9,668 nt of DNA, from the NCBI GenBank assembly GCA_003973505.1, contig QNXT01000057.1:1-9668 (forward strand). The letters are read 5' to 3'. Below are positions 1 through 5,917 of the stretch, one piece after another. Under the pieces are notes generated by a model that had not been told where the DNA came from, made no database searches, and saw only the letters and a list, made by a program, of their open reading frames with translations. The number at the start of each line of letters is the position of its first letter. Positions within the stretch are counted from its first letter, which is position 1. The position numbers and the translations under genes were made by a program. Source of the stretch: Bacteroidota bacterium. GTDB lineage: Bacteria > Bacteroidota > Bacteroidia > Bacteroidales > UBA1556.

Positions 1-1413
1 TCCCAATTCCATTAATTGCTCTATCTCGCCTATTTCAATAAAAGAAGCTCCGTTTTTATGTCCAAAGCTACCAGAGATAATTATCACCTGATCATGAATA
101 TTGGTATCGTCACGTTTTAACAGTGATTTCAATGCCTTAGCTATAAAGTGGCTGTGAATTTTTGGGCGCTTAGCATGTTCCGCAAAAACACCAAATGATA
201 AAGCCAAAAGACGGACCGTATTTTCATTATAACAATGTGCAAAAATAGGCTTGGGAGACCGATATGCAGCCAGACCGCGTATCGTATTTCCCGAAGTAGT
301 ATCTGCCAGAATGGACTTCACATCAAGTTGTGCACTTGCTTCAACCGCTGCTCTAATCAATACTGAGGATGTTTTTGTAGATACGATTTTATCAGAGATC
401 GGACGATACTCTGTAAAGCTGGCCTCAACCTCATGGGCTATGGACGACATCATTTTAATAGACTCCACAGGATACTGACCATAGGCTGTTTCGCCACTAA
501 GCATCAGCGCATCAGTTCCTTCATAAATGGCATTTGCAATATCATTCACCTCAGCACGTGTTGGACGAGGATTCTCAATCATCGTATGCAACATTTGCGT
601 GGCAACAATCACAGGCTTTCGTGCTTCAATACACTTATTGATAAGCATTTTCTGAACCACAGGTAAACGTTGTGACGAAATTTCTACGGCCAAATCACCT
701 CGCGCAACCATCACACCATAGGCATGCTCCAAAATTTCATCAATATTTTCTACGCCCTCTTCGTTTTCAATTTTAGCAATAATTTTTATATCACTTTGAT
801 GTGAATCTAAAATAGCTTGAACTGCAATAACATCCGATGCTTTACGAACAAATGAATGGGCAATAAAATCAAGTTTATGCTCTACTGCAAAATTGATAAA
901 CTTAATATCTTTTTGAGTTAAAGCAGGTAGCTTTATCATGGTAGAAGGAATATTCACACTCTTATGCCCCTGAATTCGTCCCTTATTCATTACCTCACAT
1001 TTCAGGCATTTACCATCATCTTCTATTACTTTCAATTCCAAAACACCATCATCAATCAAAATCTTGGCACCTACGGTAACATCATCCACAAATTTATCAT
1101 AGGACATATTGATGCATTCACGTGTACTTTTTACGCCAGGAGCTCCTTTAACGTGAACAATATCTCCCACATGCACTTTGAAATCTTCATCTTGCGCATT
1201 TGTTCTAATCTCCGGGCCTTTTGTATCCACCAAAATGGCAATTTTATCAGATACTTTACGCACATTTTCTATTACTTTCAAAGCCTCTTCAGGGCCTTGA
1301 TGCGCTGTATTCAAACGCACGACATTCATTCCGTTTTCAAATAACTCACGGATAAAATCCACATCACATCGTTTATCAGATATTGTGGCAACTATTTTTG
1401 TTTTCTTATACAT
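1..1413 (-). CDS. pyk: Pyruvate kinase, partial (3' end outside the window)
   Basis: Pyruvate kinase transfers phosphate from phosphoenolpyruvate to ADP, giving pyruvate and ATP in the last step of cytosolic glycolysis. My own translation from the ATG at 1413 gives 471 codons with no stop before base 1. The family is about 470-485 residues long, so only the last few are missing. Visible landmarks are KTKIVATIS (4-12), NVVRLNTAH (30-38) with the substrate Arg33, VDTKGPEIRT (62-71), the signature IIAKIENEEG (211-220) with catalytic Lys214 and metal ligand Glu216, ARGDL (237-241) with metal ligand Asp240, and ATQMLHTMIENPRPTRAEV (271-289) with Thr272. The C-terminal domain lies at about 345-471. 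Residue 242 is Ala where the family usually has Gly (GDLG). The TIS near the N-terminus replaces the proteobacterial TIGP, as in other Bacteroidetes enzymes. The gene appears to be transcribed alone. A weak promoter-like TAAATTTA lies at 1433-1440. Confidence 0.96.
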   Translation of the reverse strand, partial: MYKKTKIVATISDKRCDVDFIRELFENGMNVVRLNTAHQGPEEALKVIENVRKVSDKIAILVDTKGPEIRTNAQDEDFKVHVGDIVHVKGAPGVKSTRECINMSYDKFVDDVTVGAKILIDDGVLELKVIEDDGKCLKCEVMNKGRIQGHKSVNIPSTMIKLPALTQKDIKFINFAVEHKLDFIAHSFVRKASDVIAVQAILDSHQSDIKIIAKIENEEGVENIDEILEHAYGVMVARGDLAVEISSQRLPVVQKMLINKCIEARKPVIVATQMLHTMIENPRPTRAEVNDIANAIYEGTDALMLSGETAYGQYPVESIKMMSSIAHEVEASFTEYRPISDKIVSTKTSSVLIRAAVEASAQLDVKSILADTTSGNTIRGLAAYRSPKPIFAHCYNENTVRLLALSFGVFAEHAKRPKIHSHFIAKALKSLLKRDDTNIHDQVIIISGSFGHKNGASFIEIGEIEQLMELG

Positions 1414-1567
1414 ATCCTTAATTAATTTGGGGTAAATTTAAGGATATTTCTAAAACAAAATGAAATAGGAATATGAAGTTTTAATGAAGTATTCACAAGC
1501 AAACTACCCCTTAGATATACTGTACTTAAAATTAGGACAAGTATAAAAAAGCTCCTCATACTTTTCG

Positions 1568-1575
1568 TATCTTCG
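1568..1575 (+). promoter_or_regulatory. Bacteroidetes -7 box, candidate leaderless promoter of the DUF456 gene
   Basis: TATCTTCG fits the Bacteroidetes -7 consensus TAnnTTTG with one change. It ends 4 nt before the ATG at 1580. With the usual spacing, transcription would start on or next to the A of the start codon. An overlapping alternative, TACTTTTC at 1559-1566, would leave a leader of only about 9 nt. No -33 TTTG is evident. Confidence 0.45.
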
Positions 1576-1579
1576 CCTT

Positions 1580-2077
1580 ATGGAAGCCTTTTTAATCATT
1601 ATCGGTATTATTCTAATTATAGTGGGCATTATTGGCTGCATAATTCCGGCTCTTCCCGGGCCACCCATTGCCTATTTTGCATTGGTATTATTACAATTTG
1701 CCGAGGCAAGTCCTTTTAGTTGGATGTTTATGCTTAGCTATTTGCTTATTGTTGTTTTGGTTATGCTACTCGACTTTTATGTTCCTATTTGGGGAACAAA
1801 GAAATTTGGTGGGAGTAAATACGGCAGTTGGGGAAGTGTTGTTGGTTTGATTATCGGTTTATTTATTCCACCTTGGGGTATCATCGTTGGACCTTTTTTA
1901 GGAGCCTTTACCGGAGAATTAATCGGAGGTCAGAATAAAGAAAATGCACTTCGAGCCGGATTTGGAGCCTTCATCGGTTTTATTGCGGGTACATTAATGA
2001 AACTTGGACTTACAATTGTAATTGCCTACTATTTTATTTCCGAGTCGTGGGGAATTATTTCTACTTGGTTTTCTTAG
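1580..2077 (+). CDS. DUF456 family integral membrane protein
   Basis: This is a 165-residue, very hydrophobic protein of the DUF456 family, whose function is unknown. Seen in the sequence: membrane segments at about 3-22, 29-41, 48-68, 84-112 (Gly-rich) and 127-153. Family landmarks are PALPGPPI at 23-30, the D65-x3-P69 segment leading into GTKKFGGSKYGSWG (72-85), and GPFLGAFTGELIGG at 104-117. The paired glycine-rich stretches resemble the glycine-zipper hairpins noted in this family. The start at 1580 is the first ATG after a promoter-like box, and it leaves the N-terminal membrane segment complete. The 3' end overlaps the convergent ftsB-like gene by 17 bp. Membership is clear from the motifs; a role, for example in the envelope, would be a guess. 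Confidence 0.88.
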   Translation: MEAFLIIIGIILIIVGIIGCIIPALPGPPIAYFALVLLQFAEASPFSWMFMLSYLLIVVLVMLLDFYVPIWGTKKFGGSKYGSWGSVVGLIIGLFIPPWGIIVGPFLGAFTGELIGGQNKENALRAGFGAFIGFIAGTLMKLGLTIVIAYYFISESWGIISTWFS

Positions 2078-2384
2078 AATCACCTTCTTCTCTGCGAATA
2101 ATTAGATAAACATCTTCATTATCTCTTTTCATCCAATACTTTTCGCGGGCAAAACGTTCCAAATTATCAAGATTTGTCATCAACTCTTCGGATATTTTTC
2201 TATTCTTCTCAATTTCATCAAGATAAAACTGTCGCTCATTGCGAATATCCTCCTCCACCTTCGACAAACGATATTGTGTACGAAGATTATTAGGCCCCAA
2301 TATCAATACGAAAAATACAAATACCAAAAAAGCGATTACATATCGGTTCCAGAGAAAGCCCAGTGTTTTCTTAAACAAATCCAT
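2061..2384 (-). CDS. FtsB/DivIC-type septum formation initiator protein
   Basis: This is a small bitopic division protein of 107 residues, close to the 90-125 typical of FtsB and DivIC. In that family the protein forms a coiled-coil complex with FtsL and FtsQ/DivIB that links the Z-ring to septal peptidoglycan synthesis. Seen here: a basic cytoplasmic N-terminus (1-12), one membrane segment (about 13-30, ending LILGP), a periplasmic heptad-like charged region (about 35-72), and the family motif LERFAREKYWMKRDNEDVYLI at 75-95, where E. coli FtsB has a similar ARxxxxMxxPGExxY. The C-terminal tail is basic and ends in SKKTK. The gene lies 168 bp downstream of metK, behind the metK terminator, so it is probably a separate unit. 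FtsB and DivIC cannot be told apart from sequence alone, so no symbol is given. Confidence 0.88.
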   Translation of the reverse strand: MDLFKKTLGFLWNRYVIAFLVFVFFVLILGPNNLRTQYRLSKVEEDIRNERQFYLDEIEKNRKISEELMTNLDNLERFAREKYWMKRDNEDVYLIIRREEGDSKKTK

Positions 2385-2388
2385 GCAG

Positions 2389-2396
2389 CAAATTTA
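2389..2396 (-). promoter_or_regulatory. Bacteroidetes -7 box, candidate leaderless promoter of the ftsB-like gene
   Basis: The minus strand reads TAAATTTG, then CTGC, then ATG. The octamer matches TAnnTTTG perfectly and ends 4 nt before the start codon. The expected start of transcription therefore falls on the A of the ATG at 2384. No clear -33 TTTG is present. Confidence 0.5.
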
Positions 2397-2496
2397 CAAT
2401 CATAATTGAAAATTTCGATTTTAGAATGGTGTTTCTTTTGCACGGTGAAATGTTAGTAACCCCACACAAACATTTTAACACTCAAAAAAAACATAA

Positions 2497-2533
2497 AAAA
2501 AGCCCATCAAATAGGTTATTTAATGGGCTTTTT
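2497..2533 (-). terminator. Intrinsic terminator of metK (bidirectional in form)
   Basis: Arms at 2497-2513 and 2517-2533 pair over 17 positions with one C/A mismatch: AAAAAGCCCAT plus AAATA on one side, TATTT plus ATGGGCTTTTT on the other, with a 3-nt loop. It begins 20 nt after the metK stop codon. On the minus strand the hairpin ends in a run of seven U. The plus strand also has a U-run, so it could stop transcription from either side. Confidence 0.85.
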
Positions 2534-2552
2534 CGAAATGCTTATTTAATGA

Positions 2553-3806
2553 CTATAAGCCAAATTCTTTTTTCACGGTATCTACAAAGTCAAGTTTTTC
2601 CCAAGTAAATAAATCCACTTCAATTTCCTTATCTCCTAAATAATCTGAATGGAATTTTTTCACAATGGTTCGTGGTGTACGTCCCATATGACCATAGGAA
2701 GCCGATTCAGCATAAATTGGATTACGAAGTTTCAAACGCTCCTCGATAAATGCAGGACGCATATCAAAAATCGTATCCACCTTTTCAGCAATTTCAGCAT
2801 CGCTTATATTCACTTTGGAAGTTCCATAAGTATCCACAAAAATATTCATGGGTTTAGCTACACCAATGGCATAAGACACCTGCACTAAAATTTCGTCAGC
2901 AACACCAGCTGCCACTAAGTTTTTCGCAATATGTCGTGAAGCATAAGCTGCCGAGCGATCCACTTTTGAAGGGTCTTTACCCGAAAACGCACCGCCACCG
3001 TGAGCACCTTTTCCACCATAGGTATCTACAATAATCTTACGACCTGTAAGACCCGTATCACCGTGAGGTCCACCAATTACAAACTTTCCGGTAGGATTCA
3101 CATGATAGGTGATTTTGTCGTTGAATAATTTTTGCACTCCTTCAGGCAATTGTTTCATGGCGCGAGGCACCAATATATTAATTACATCCTCTTTAATTTT
3201 TGCCAACATGGCCTCATCCTCGTCAAATTCGTCGTGTTGGGTAGAAACAACAATCGTATCAATTCTCACGGGTTTATTATTATCATCATATTCAATGGTA
3301 ACCTGCGATTTTGAGTCAGGACGAAGGTAGGTCATTTCTTTGCCTTCCTTACGAATTTGCGCCATTTCGTAAACCAATAAATGCGAAAGTTCCAATGAAA
3401 GCGGCATATAATTATCGGTTTCATTGGAAGCGTAACCAAACATCATTCCCTGGTCGCCAGCACCTTGATTCTCTTTTTCTTCACGGTCAACTCCCTGACG
3501 AATATCGCCCGATTGCTCGTGAATAGCCGAAAGCACTCCACAAGAATTTCCATCGAACATATACTCACTTTTGGTGTAACCAATCTGATTAATTACATCA
3601 CGTGCCACCTTTTGCACATCAACATAAGTGCGTGAATTCACTTCACCAGCCAATACAACCTGCCCCGTTGTAACCAAAGTTTCAACAGCCACTTTCGAGC
3701 TAGGGTCATAAGCTAAAAAATAATCTAAAATTGCATCTGAAATTTGATCAGAAACCTTGTCTGGATGTCCCTCAGAAACAGATTCTGAAGTAAATAAATA
3801 TCCCAT
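2553..3806 (-). CDS. metK: S-adenosylmethionine synthase (methionine adenosyltransferase)
   Basis: This cytosolic homo-oligomeric enzyme makes S-adenosylmethionine, the main methyl donor, from methionine and ATP, releasing phosphate and diphosphate. The protein has 417 residues against 384 in E. coli; extra length of this kind is usual in Bacteroidetes. Numbering matches the E. coli active site at the start: SEGHPDK (11-17) with His14, Asp16 and Lys17, Glu42, Glu55, Gln98 and Asp101. The signature [12 protein letters not shown] is at 115-126. The glycine-rich loop [16 protein letters not shown] runs from 270 to 285. All three MetK domains are present and there is no sign of damage. The start at 3806 gives [17 protein letters not shown], the normal N-terminus. 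The gene is monocistronic, with a terminator downstream. Upstream is a long leader with a candidate SAM-II-type riboswitch, which would fit feedback by its own product. Confidence 0.98.
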   Translation of the reverse strand: MGYLFTSESVSEGHPDKVSDQISDAILDYFLAYDPSSKVAVETLVTTGQVVLAGEVNSRTYVDVQKVARDVINQIGYTKSEYMFDGNSCGVLSAIHEQSGDIRQGVDREEKENQGAGDQGMMFGYASNETDNYMPLSLELSHLLVYEMAQIRKEGKEMTYLRPDSKSQVTIEYDDNNKPVRIDTIVVSTQHDEFDEDEAMLAKIKEDVINILVPRAMKQLPEGVQKLFNDKITYHVNPTGKFVIGGPHGDTGLTGRKIIVDTYGGKGAHGGGAFSGKDPSKVDRSAAYASRHIAKNLVAAGVADEILVQVSYAIGVAKPMNIFVDTYGTSKVNISDAEIAEKVDTIFDMRPAFIEERLKLRNPIYAESASYGHMGRTPRTIVKKFHSDYLGDKEIEVDLFTWEKLDFVDTVKKEFGL

Positions 3807-3868
3807 TATATAAATATTTTGTATTAATAATTATCTCTTTTCAAGGAGATGTTTAATAAATTCTTTAT

Positions 3869-3953
3869 GAAGTGGATTGCTGCATTTATGAAAGATAGGC
3901 ATTGTGTTTAGCATTTTTTCATGTGGTCGCAAGCAATCAAATTTATCCACTTC
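3869..3953 (-). promoter_or_regulatory. Candidate SAM-II-type (SAM-alpha) riboswitch in the metK leader
   Basis: On the minus strand the leader reads, in order: GTGG (3950-3947), AATTTGATTGCTTGC (3943-3929), CCAC (3926-3923), ATGAAAAAATGCTAAA (3922-3907). SAM-II aptamers have the same order: a P1 strand, a loop with AUUU and AUUGC followed by GC, the P1 partner, then a tail like AUAAAUGnnGCUAAA. The length also agrees (about 44 nt against about 46). A second structure competes: GAAGTGGAT (3953-3945) pairs perfectly over 9 bp with ATCCACTTC (3877-3869), and GATTGC (3938-3933) could pair with GCAATC (3880-3875). Either helix would break P1. The position upstream of metK supports the call. The family resemblance is from memory, P1 is only 4 bp here, and I could not confirm the pseudoknot, so a different SAM-responsive RNA remains possible. 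Confidence 0.55.
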
Positions 3954-3958
3954 GAGCG

Positions 3959-3966
3959 CAAAAGTA
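3959..3966 (-). promoter_or_regulatory. Bacteroidetes -7 box of metK
   Basis: The minus strand reads TACTTTTG, a perfect TAnnTTTG. The expected start is near 3954, so the mRNA would begin at the first paired base of the candidate riboswitch and carry a leader of about 148 nt before the metK ATG. No convincing -33 element is seen. The leader also holds a small hairpin, ATCTC (3850-3846) with GAGAT (3837-3833), 26 nt before the start codon. Confidence 0.55.
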
Positions 3967-4034
3967 ATAAAAAAAGTTTATGGAAATTATTTTTGAGAAA
4001 ATTATTAGTTATTTAGAATTGACAAACCCATGAA

Positions 4035-4059
4035 TAGCCAACTGAATAAGATATGGCTA
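4035..4059. promoter_or_regulatory. Inverted repeat upstream of the mscS-type gene, possible operator
   Basis: TAGCCA (4035-4040) and TGGCTA (4054-4059) are exact reverse complements separated by 13 bp. The site lies directly upstream of the predicted -7 box, covering where a -33 element would be (about -53 to -29). The geometry suits binding of a dimeric regulator. A 6-bp arm can arise by chance, so the call is weak. Confidence 0.25.
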
Positions 4060-4075
4060 GCAATAAAAAAGCACG

Positions 4076-4083
4076 TACTTTTG
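4076..4083 (+). promoter_or_regulatory. Bacteroidetes -7 box of the mscS-type gene
   Basis: TACTTTTG matches TAnnTTTG and is identical to the metK and gldA-like boxes in this window. Transcription would start near 4088, leaving a leader of about 62 nt. The 343 bp between metK and this gene are thus explained as a divergent regulatory region; no further gene is visible there. Confidence 0.5.
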
Positions 4084-4149
4084 CAAAATAATAATCGTAT
4101 CAAAAACAAAATATTCACTTGATTTTCATTACGACCAAAATATTTAAAT

Positions 4150-5406
4150 ATGTTTGAACATATTCTATCATTTTTTAATACCTACGCTATAAAAATGGGT
4201 ATAAGCGAAGCTTCTTCGAGTATTATTTCGACAAGTATTTCCTTACTCGTTTTATTAATAATAGCATGGATTGCCTTTTTATTATCATGGAGAATTATGA
4301 AAAAGGTAATTATCCCTTTTGTCAAAAAATCAAAAACCTCATTTGATGATTTATTGGAAAACCATCATTTCTTTAAAAGAATAGCCTATTTCGTTCCTGC
4401 AATAATATTAAATTACCTAATCGACGATGCGCTTGGACTCCCTGATTTTAAAGTGCCTGAAATAATATTCAAACTTATTAATGCTTGGATGGTTCTGATT
4501 AGCATTATGATTGCTAATAGCATTTTATCCACAGTTCGAGATTATTACCAGCGTTATGATATTTCAAAAGAACGGCCCATTGATAGCTTTATTCAAGTTT
4601 TAAAAATCATTGTTTATCTAATTGGTACGCTATTTATCATTGGCATTTTCGTCAATAGAGACATAAGCACCCTTTTGCTCAGTTTAGGAACCATGTCGGC
4701 AGTGCTTATGCTGATATTTCGTGACCCCATACTAGGATTTGTTGGCGGCTTACAACTTACATTTAATGGAATGGTTCGAATTGGTGATTGGGTAAGTGTA
4801 CCTAAATTCAATGCCGATGGTATCGTATTAGAAATAACGCTTACCGTGGTTAAGGTGCAAAACTGGGACAAAACCATTTCAATGATTCCAACCTATGCAC
4901 TAGTTACCAATTCGTTTCAAAACTGGCGCGGAATGGAAGAATCTGGTGGGCGACGGATTAAAAGATTCATCAGTATCGATATGGATAGTGTGAAGTTTTG
5001 TACGGACGAAATGCTTAAGAAATACAATAAAATTCAGTTACTAAAAACCTATCTTGCTAAGAAAGAAAAAGAGATAAGTGAGTATAATAAAACCAATAAT
5101 ATCGACCCAAATGTATTGGTTAATGGTCGTCGTCAAACAAATCTTGGAATATTTCGAGCTTACCTTAAAGCATACTTAAAACAACGACAGGATATTAATT
5201 CGAATATGACATTTTTAGTAAGGCATTTGCAACCCACAGAGAAAGGGCTTCCCATTGAAATTTATGTATTTACAACAACAACGGCATGGGCTGAATACGA
5301 AAATATTCAAGCGGATATATTTGATCACGTTATGGCTGTTATACCCGAATTTGATTTGAAGATATATCAATATCCTTCGAATATCAGTTTGGCAGGCATG
5401 GAATAA
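4150..5406 (+). CDS. MscS-family mechanosensitive channel, YbdG (miniconductance) type
   Basis: This channel of the inner membrane opens under tension and releases small solutes during osmotic downshock. Its 418 residues are close to the 415 of E. coli YbdG. Seen: membrane segments at about 25-48, 76-94, 105-127, 148-168 and the pore-lining segment 172-204 (STLLLSLGTMSAVLMLIF, then RDPILGFVGGLQL). The MscS beta domain follows (FNGMVRIGDWVSVP, 205-218; then VVKVQNWDKTISMIPTYAL). An extra segment of about 265-335 interrupts the usual cytoplasmic domain, as in YbdG. The end is also YbdG-like: NLGIFRAYLKAYL (331-343), MTFLVRHLQPTEKGLPIEIY (353-372) and QADIFDHVMAVIPEFDLKIY (387-406). The gene stands alone, divergent from metK, with non-coding repeats downstream. 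The start at 4150 keeps a short hydrophobic N-terminus; no other start competes. Confidence 0.93.
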   Translation: MFEHILSFFNTYAIKMGISEASSSIISTSISLLVLLIIAWIAFLLSWRIMKKVIIPFVKKSKTSFDDLLENHHFFKRIAYFVPAIILNYLIDDALGLPDFKVPEIIFKLINAWMVLISIMIANSILSTVRDYYQRYDISKERPIDSFIQVLKIIVYLIGTLFIIGIFVNRDISTLLLSLGTMSAVLMLIFRDPILGFVGGLQLTFNGMVRIGDWVSVPKFNADGIVLEITLTVVKVQNWDKTISMIPTYALVTNSFQNWRGMEESGGRRIKRFISIDMDSVKFCTDEMLKKYNKIQLLKTYLAKKEKEISEYNKTNNIDPNVLVNGRRQTNLGIFRAYLKAYLKQRQDINSNMTFLVRHLQPTEKGLPIEIYVFTTTTAWAEYENIQADIFDHVMAVIPEFDLKIYQYPSNISLAGME

Positions 5407-5483
5407 TTTCAGAGAAAACTACTTAGTCATCAAAAGATGCTGATGAAATTTTTATGCTTTTATTTTCCTGCGGAAAAACAAGC

Positions 5484-5675
5484 TTTATTTTGACGCAGAC
5501 TTGCCTGACAGCATGTAGGTTCTTATGATTTTTTATGATATTGATTTCAATATAATTTCAAAGAAGTTATTTTGAAATCAATAAAAATATCAAGCACATT
5601 TCCATAAGAAGTTTTTTTCTGTGAAAAAAAACTTCAAAATCATAAACAATCATAGAAATCAGCGTCAAATAAAAT
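5484..5675. repeat. Imperfect inverted-repeat element with nested hairpins (MITE-like)
   Basis: The left arm has two parts, TTTATTTTGACGCAGA (5484-5499) and TTCTTATGATTTTTTATG (from 5520), separated by 20 extra bases. The reverse complement of 5632-5675 reads TTTTATTTGACGCTGA followed by TTCTATGATTGTTTATG, so it repeats both parts in order; the second parts differ by one gap and two mismatches over 25 bp. Inside is a hairpin with 11-bp arms ATTGATTTCAA (5540-5550) and TTGAAATCAAT (5572-5582), continued by an 8-bp inner stem (5552-5559 with 5563-5570). A second hairpin pairs 5608-5618 with 5625-5635 (GAAGTTTTTTT). No ORF and no target duplication were found. It could be a decayed mobile element or an extragenic palindromic repeat. 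Confidence 0.6.
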
Positions 5676-5787
5676 CGAGCAAAGCGAATTCAAATCAGTT
5701 AAATCAGAGTCTAAAATAAAGATACCGAGCGTAGCGAGCTCAAATCATAACAAAACATATATATCAGCATCAAAAAACAAACGAGTA
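5633..5787. repeat. Three degenerate ~50-bp tandem units with CGAG/CGAGCnnAGCGA cores
   Basis: The units start at about 5633, 5689 and 5739. Each runs as TCAAATCA, a variable A-rich part, ATCAGnnTC (5658, 5703, 5763), an A-rich spacer, then CGAG (5676, 5726, 5782). In the first two units the core is CGAGCAAAGCGA or CGAGCGTAGCGA. Units one and three align over nearly their whole length with a few gaps. The first unit overlaps the right arm of the inverted-repeat element. A further partial copy lies at 5850-5882. Confidence 0.5.
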
Positions 5788-5803
5788 AAATCAGTTTCAC
5801 AAA

Positions 5804-5831
5804 CCATGGACTCCGCAAGCTCCATCCATGG
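5804..5831. repeat. CCATGGA / TCCATGG inverted repeat
   Basis: CCATGGA (5804-5810) and TCCATGG (5825-5831) are exact reverse complements with a 14-base loop, CTCCGCAAGCTCCA. A competing register pairs ATGGA (5806-5810) with TCCAT (5821-5825). Its GC content is higher than the surrounding A-rich repeats. It may be part of the repeat cluster or a processed hairpin; no function is evident. Confidence 0.45.
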
Positions 5832-5849
5832 AAAACAATAGGGCGTTTT

Positions 5850-5882
5850 ATCAAACTCATAAATACGAGCAAAGCGAATTAA
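5850..5882. repeat. Partial fourth copy of the CGAGCAAAGCGAA repeat
   Basis: ATCAAACTCATAAATA is followed by CGAGCAAAGCGAATT at 5866-5880. The second part is identical to the core of the first tandem unit (5676-5690), and the spacing to ATCA is similar (16 against 18). It sits 35 bp downstream of the gldA-like stop codon. Confidence 0.45.
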
Positions 5883-5917
5883 AAACGGTAAAACCAGAAA
5901 AGCCTTTTAAAGAATAA

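Larger units (their letters stand above)
5407..5917. other. 511-bp gene-free block made of inverted and tandem repeats
   Basis: No credible ORF occupies this block between the mscS-type gene and the gldA-like gene, which converge on it. The first part (5407-5480) holds only a small hairpin, TTTTCC-TGC-GGAAAA (5463-5477). From 5484 on, almost all of it can be assigned to an inverted-repeat element, degenerate ~50-bp units and a CCATGG repeat, listed separately. No obvious intrinsic terminator was found for either flanking gene, although the hairpins could serve that role. Confidence 0.8.

Noticed and set aside
964..1344. A 126-codon plus-strand ORF and two smaller ones (251-478, 433-666) at the left end
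   Set aside because: They are antisense to pyruvate kinase, whose conserved motifs cover the entire stretch. Their translations are low-complexity and match no family I know.
2426..2608. 60-codon plus-strand ORF between ftsB and metK
   Set aside because: It runs through the terminator hairpin and into the metK 3' end. No start signal and no recognisable protein features are present.
3869..3953. SAM-I (S-box) riboswitch upstream of metK
   Set aside because: Fragments such as GCGACC and ATGCTAAA recall S-box segments, but the AGAGAGGnGGAGGGA part and its kink-turn stem are absent and the region is too short.
5540..5635. Intrinsic terminator for the mscS-type or gldA-like gene
   Set aside because: The hairpins are strong but not followed by a clean U-run on either strand, and they lie 134 nt or more from both stop codons.
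5633..5882. CRISPR array
   Set aside because: The repeats are degenerate with drifting spacers and A-rich internal sequence. They are not identical direct repeats with unique spacers, and no cas gene is near.
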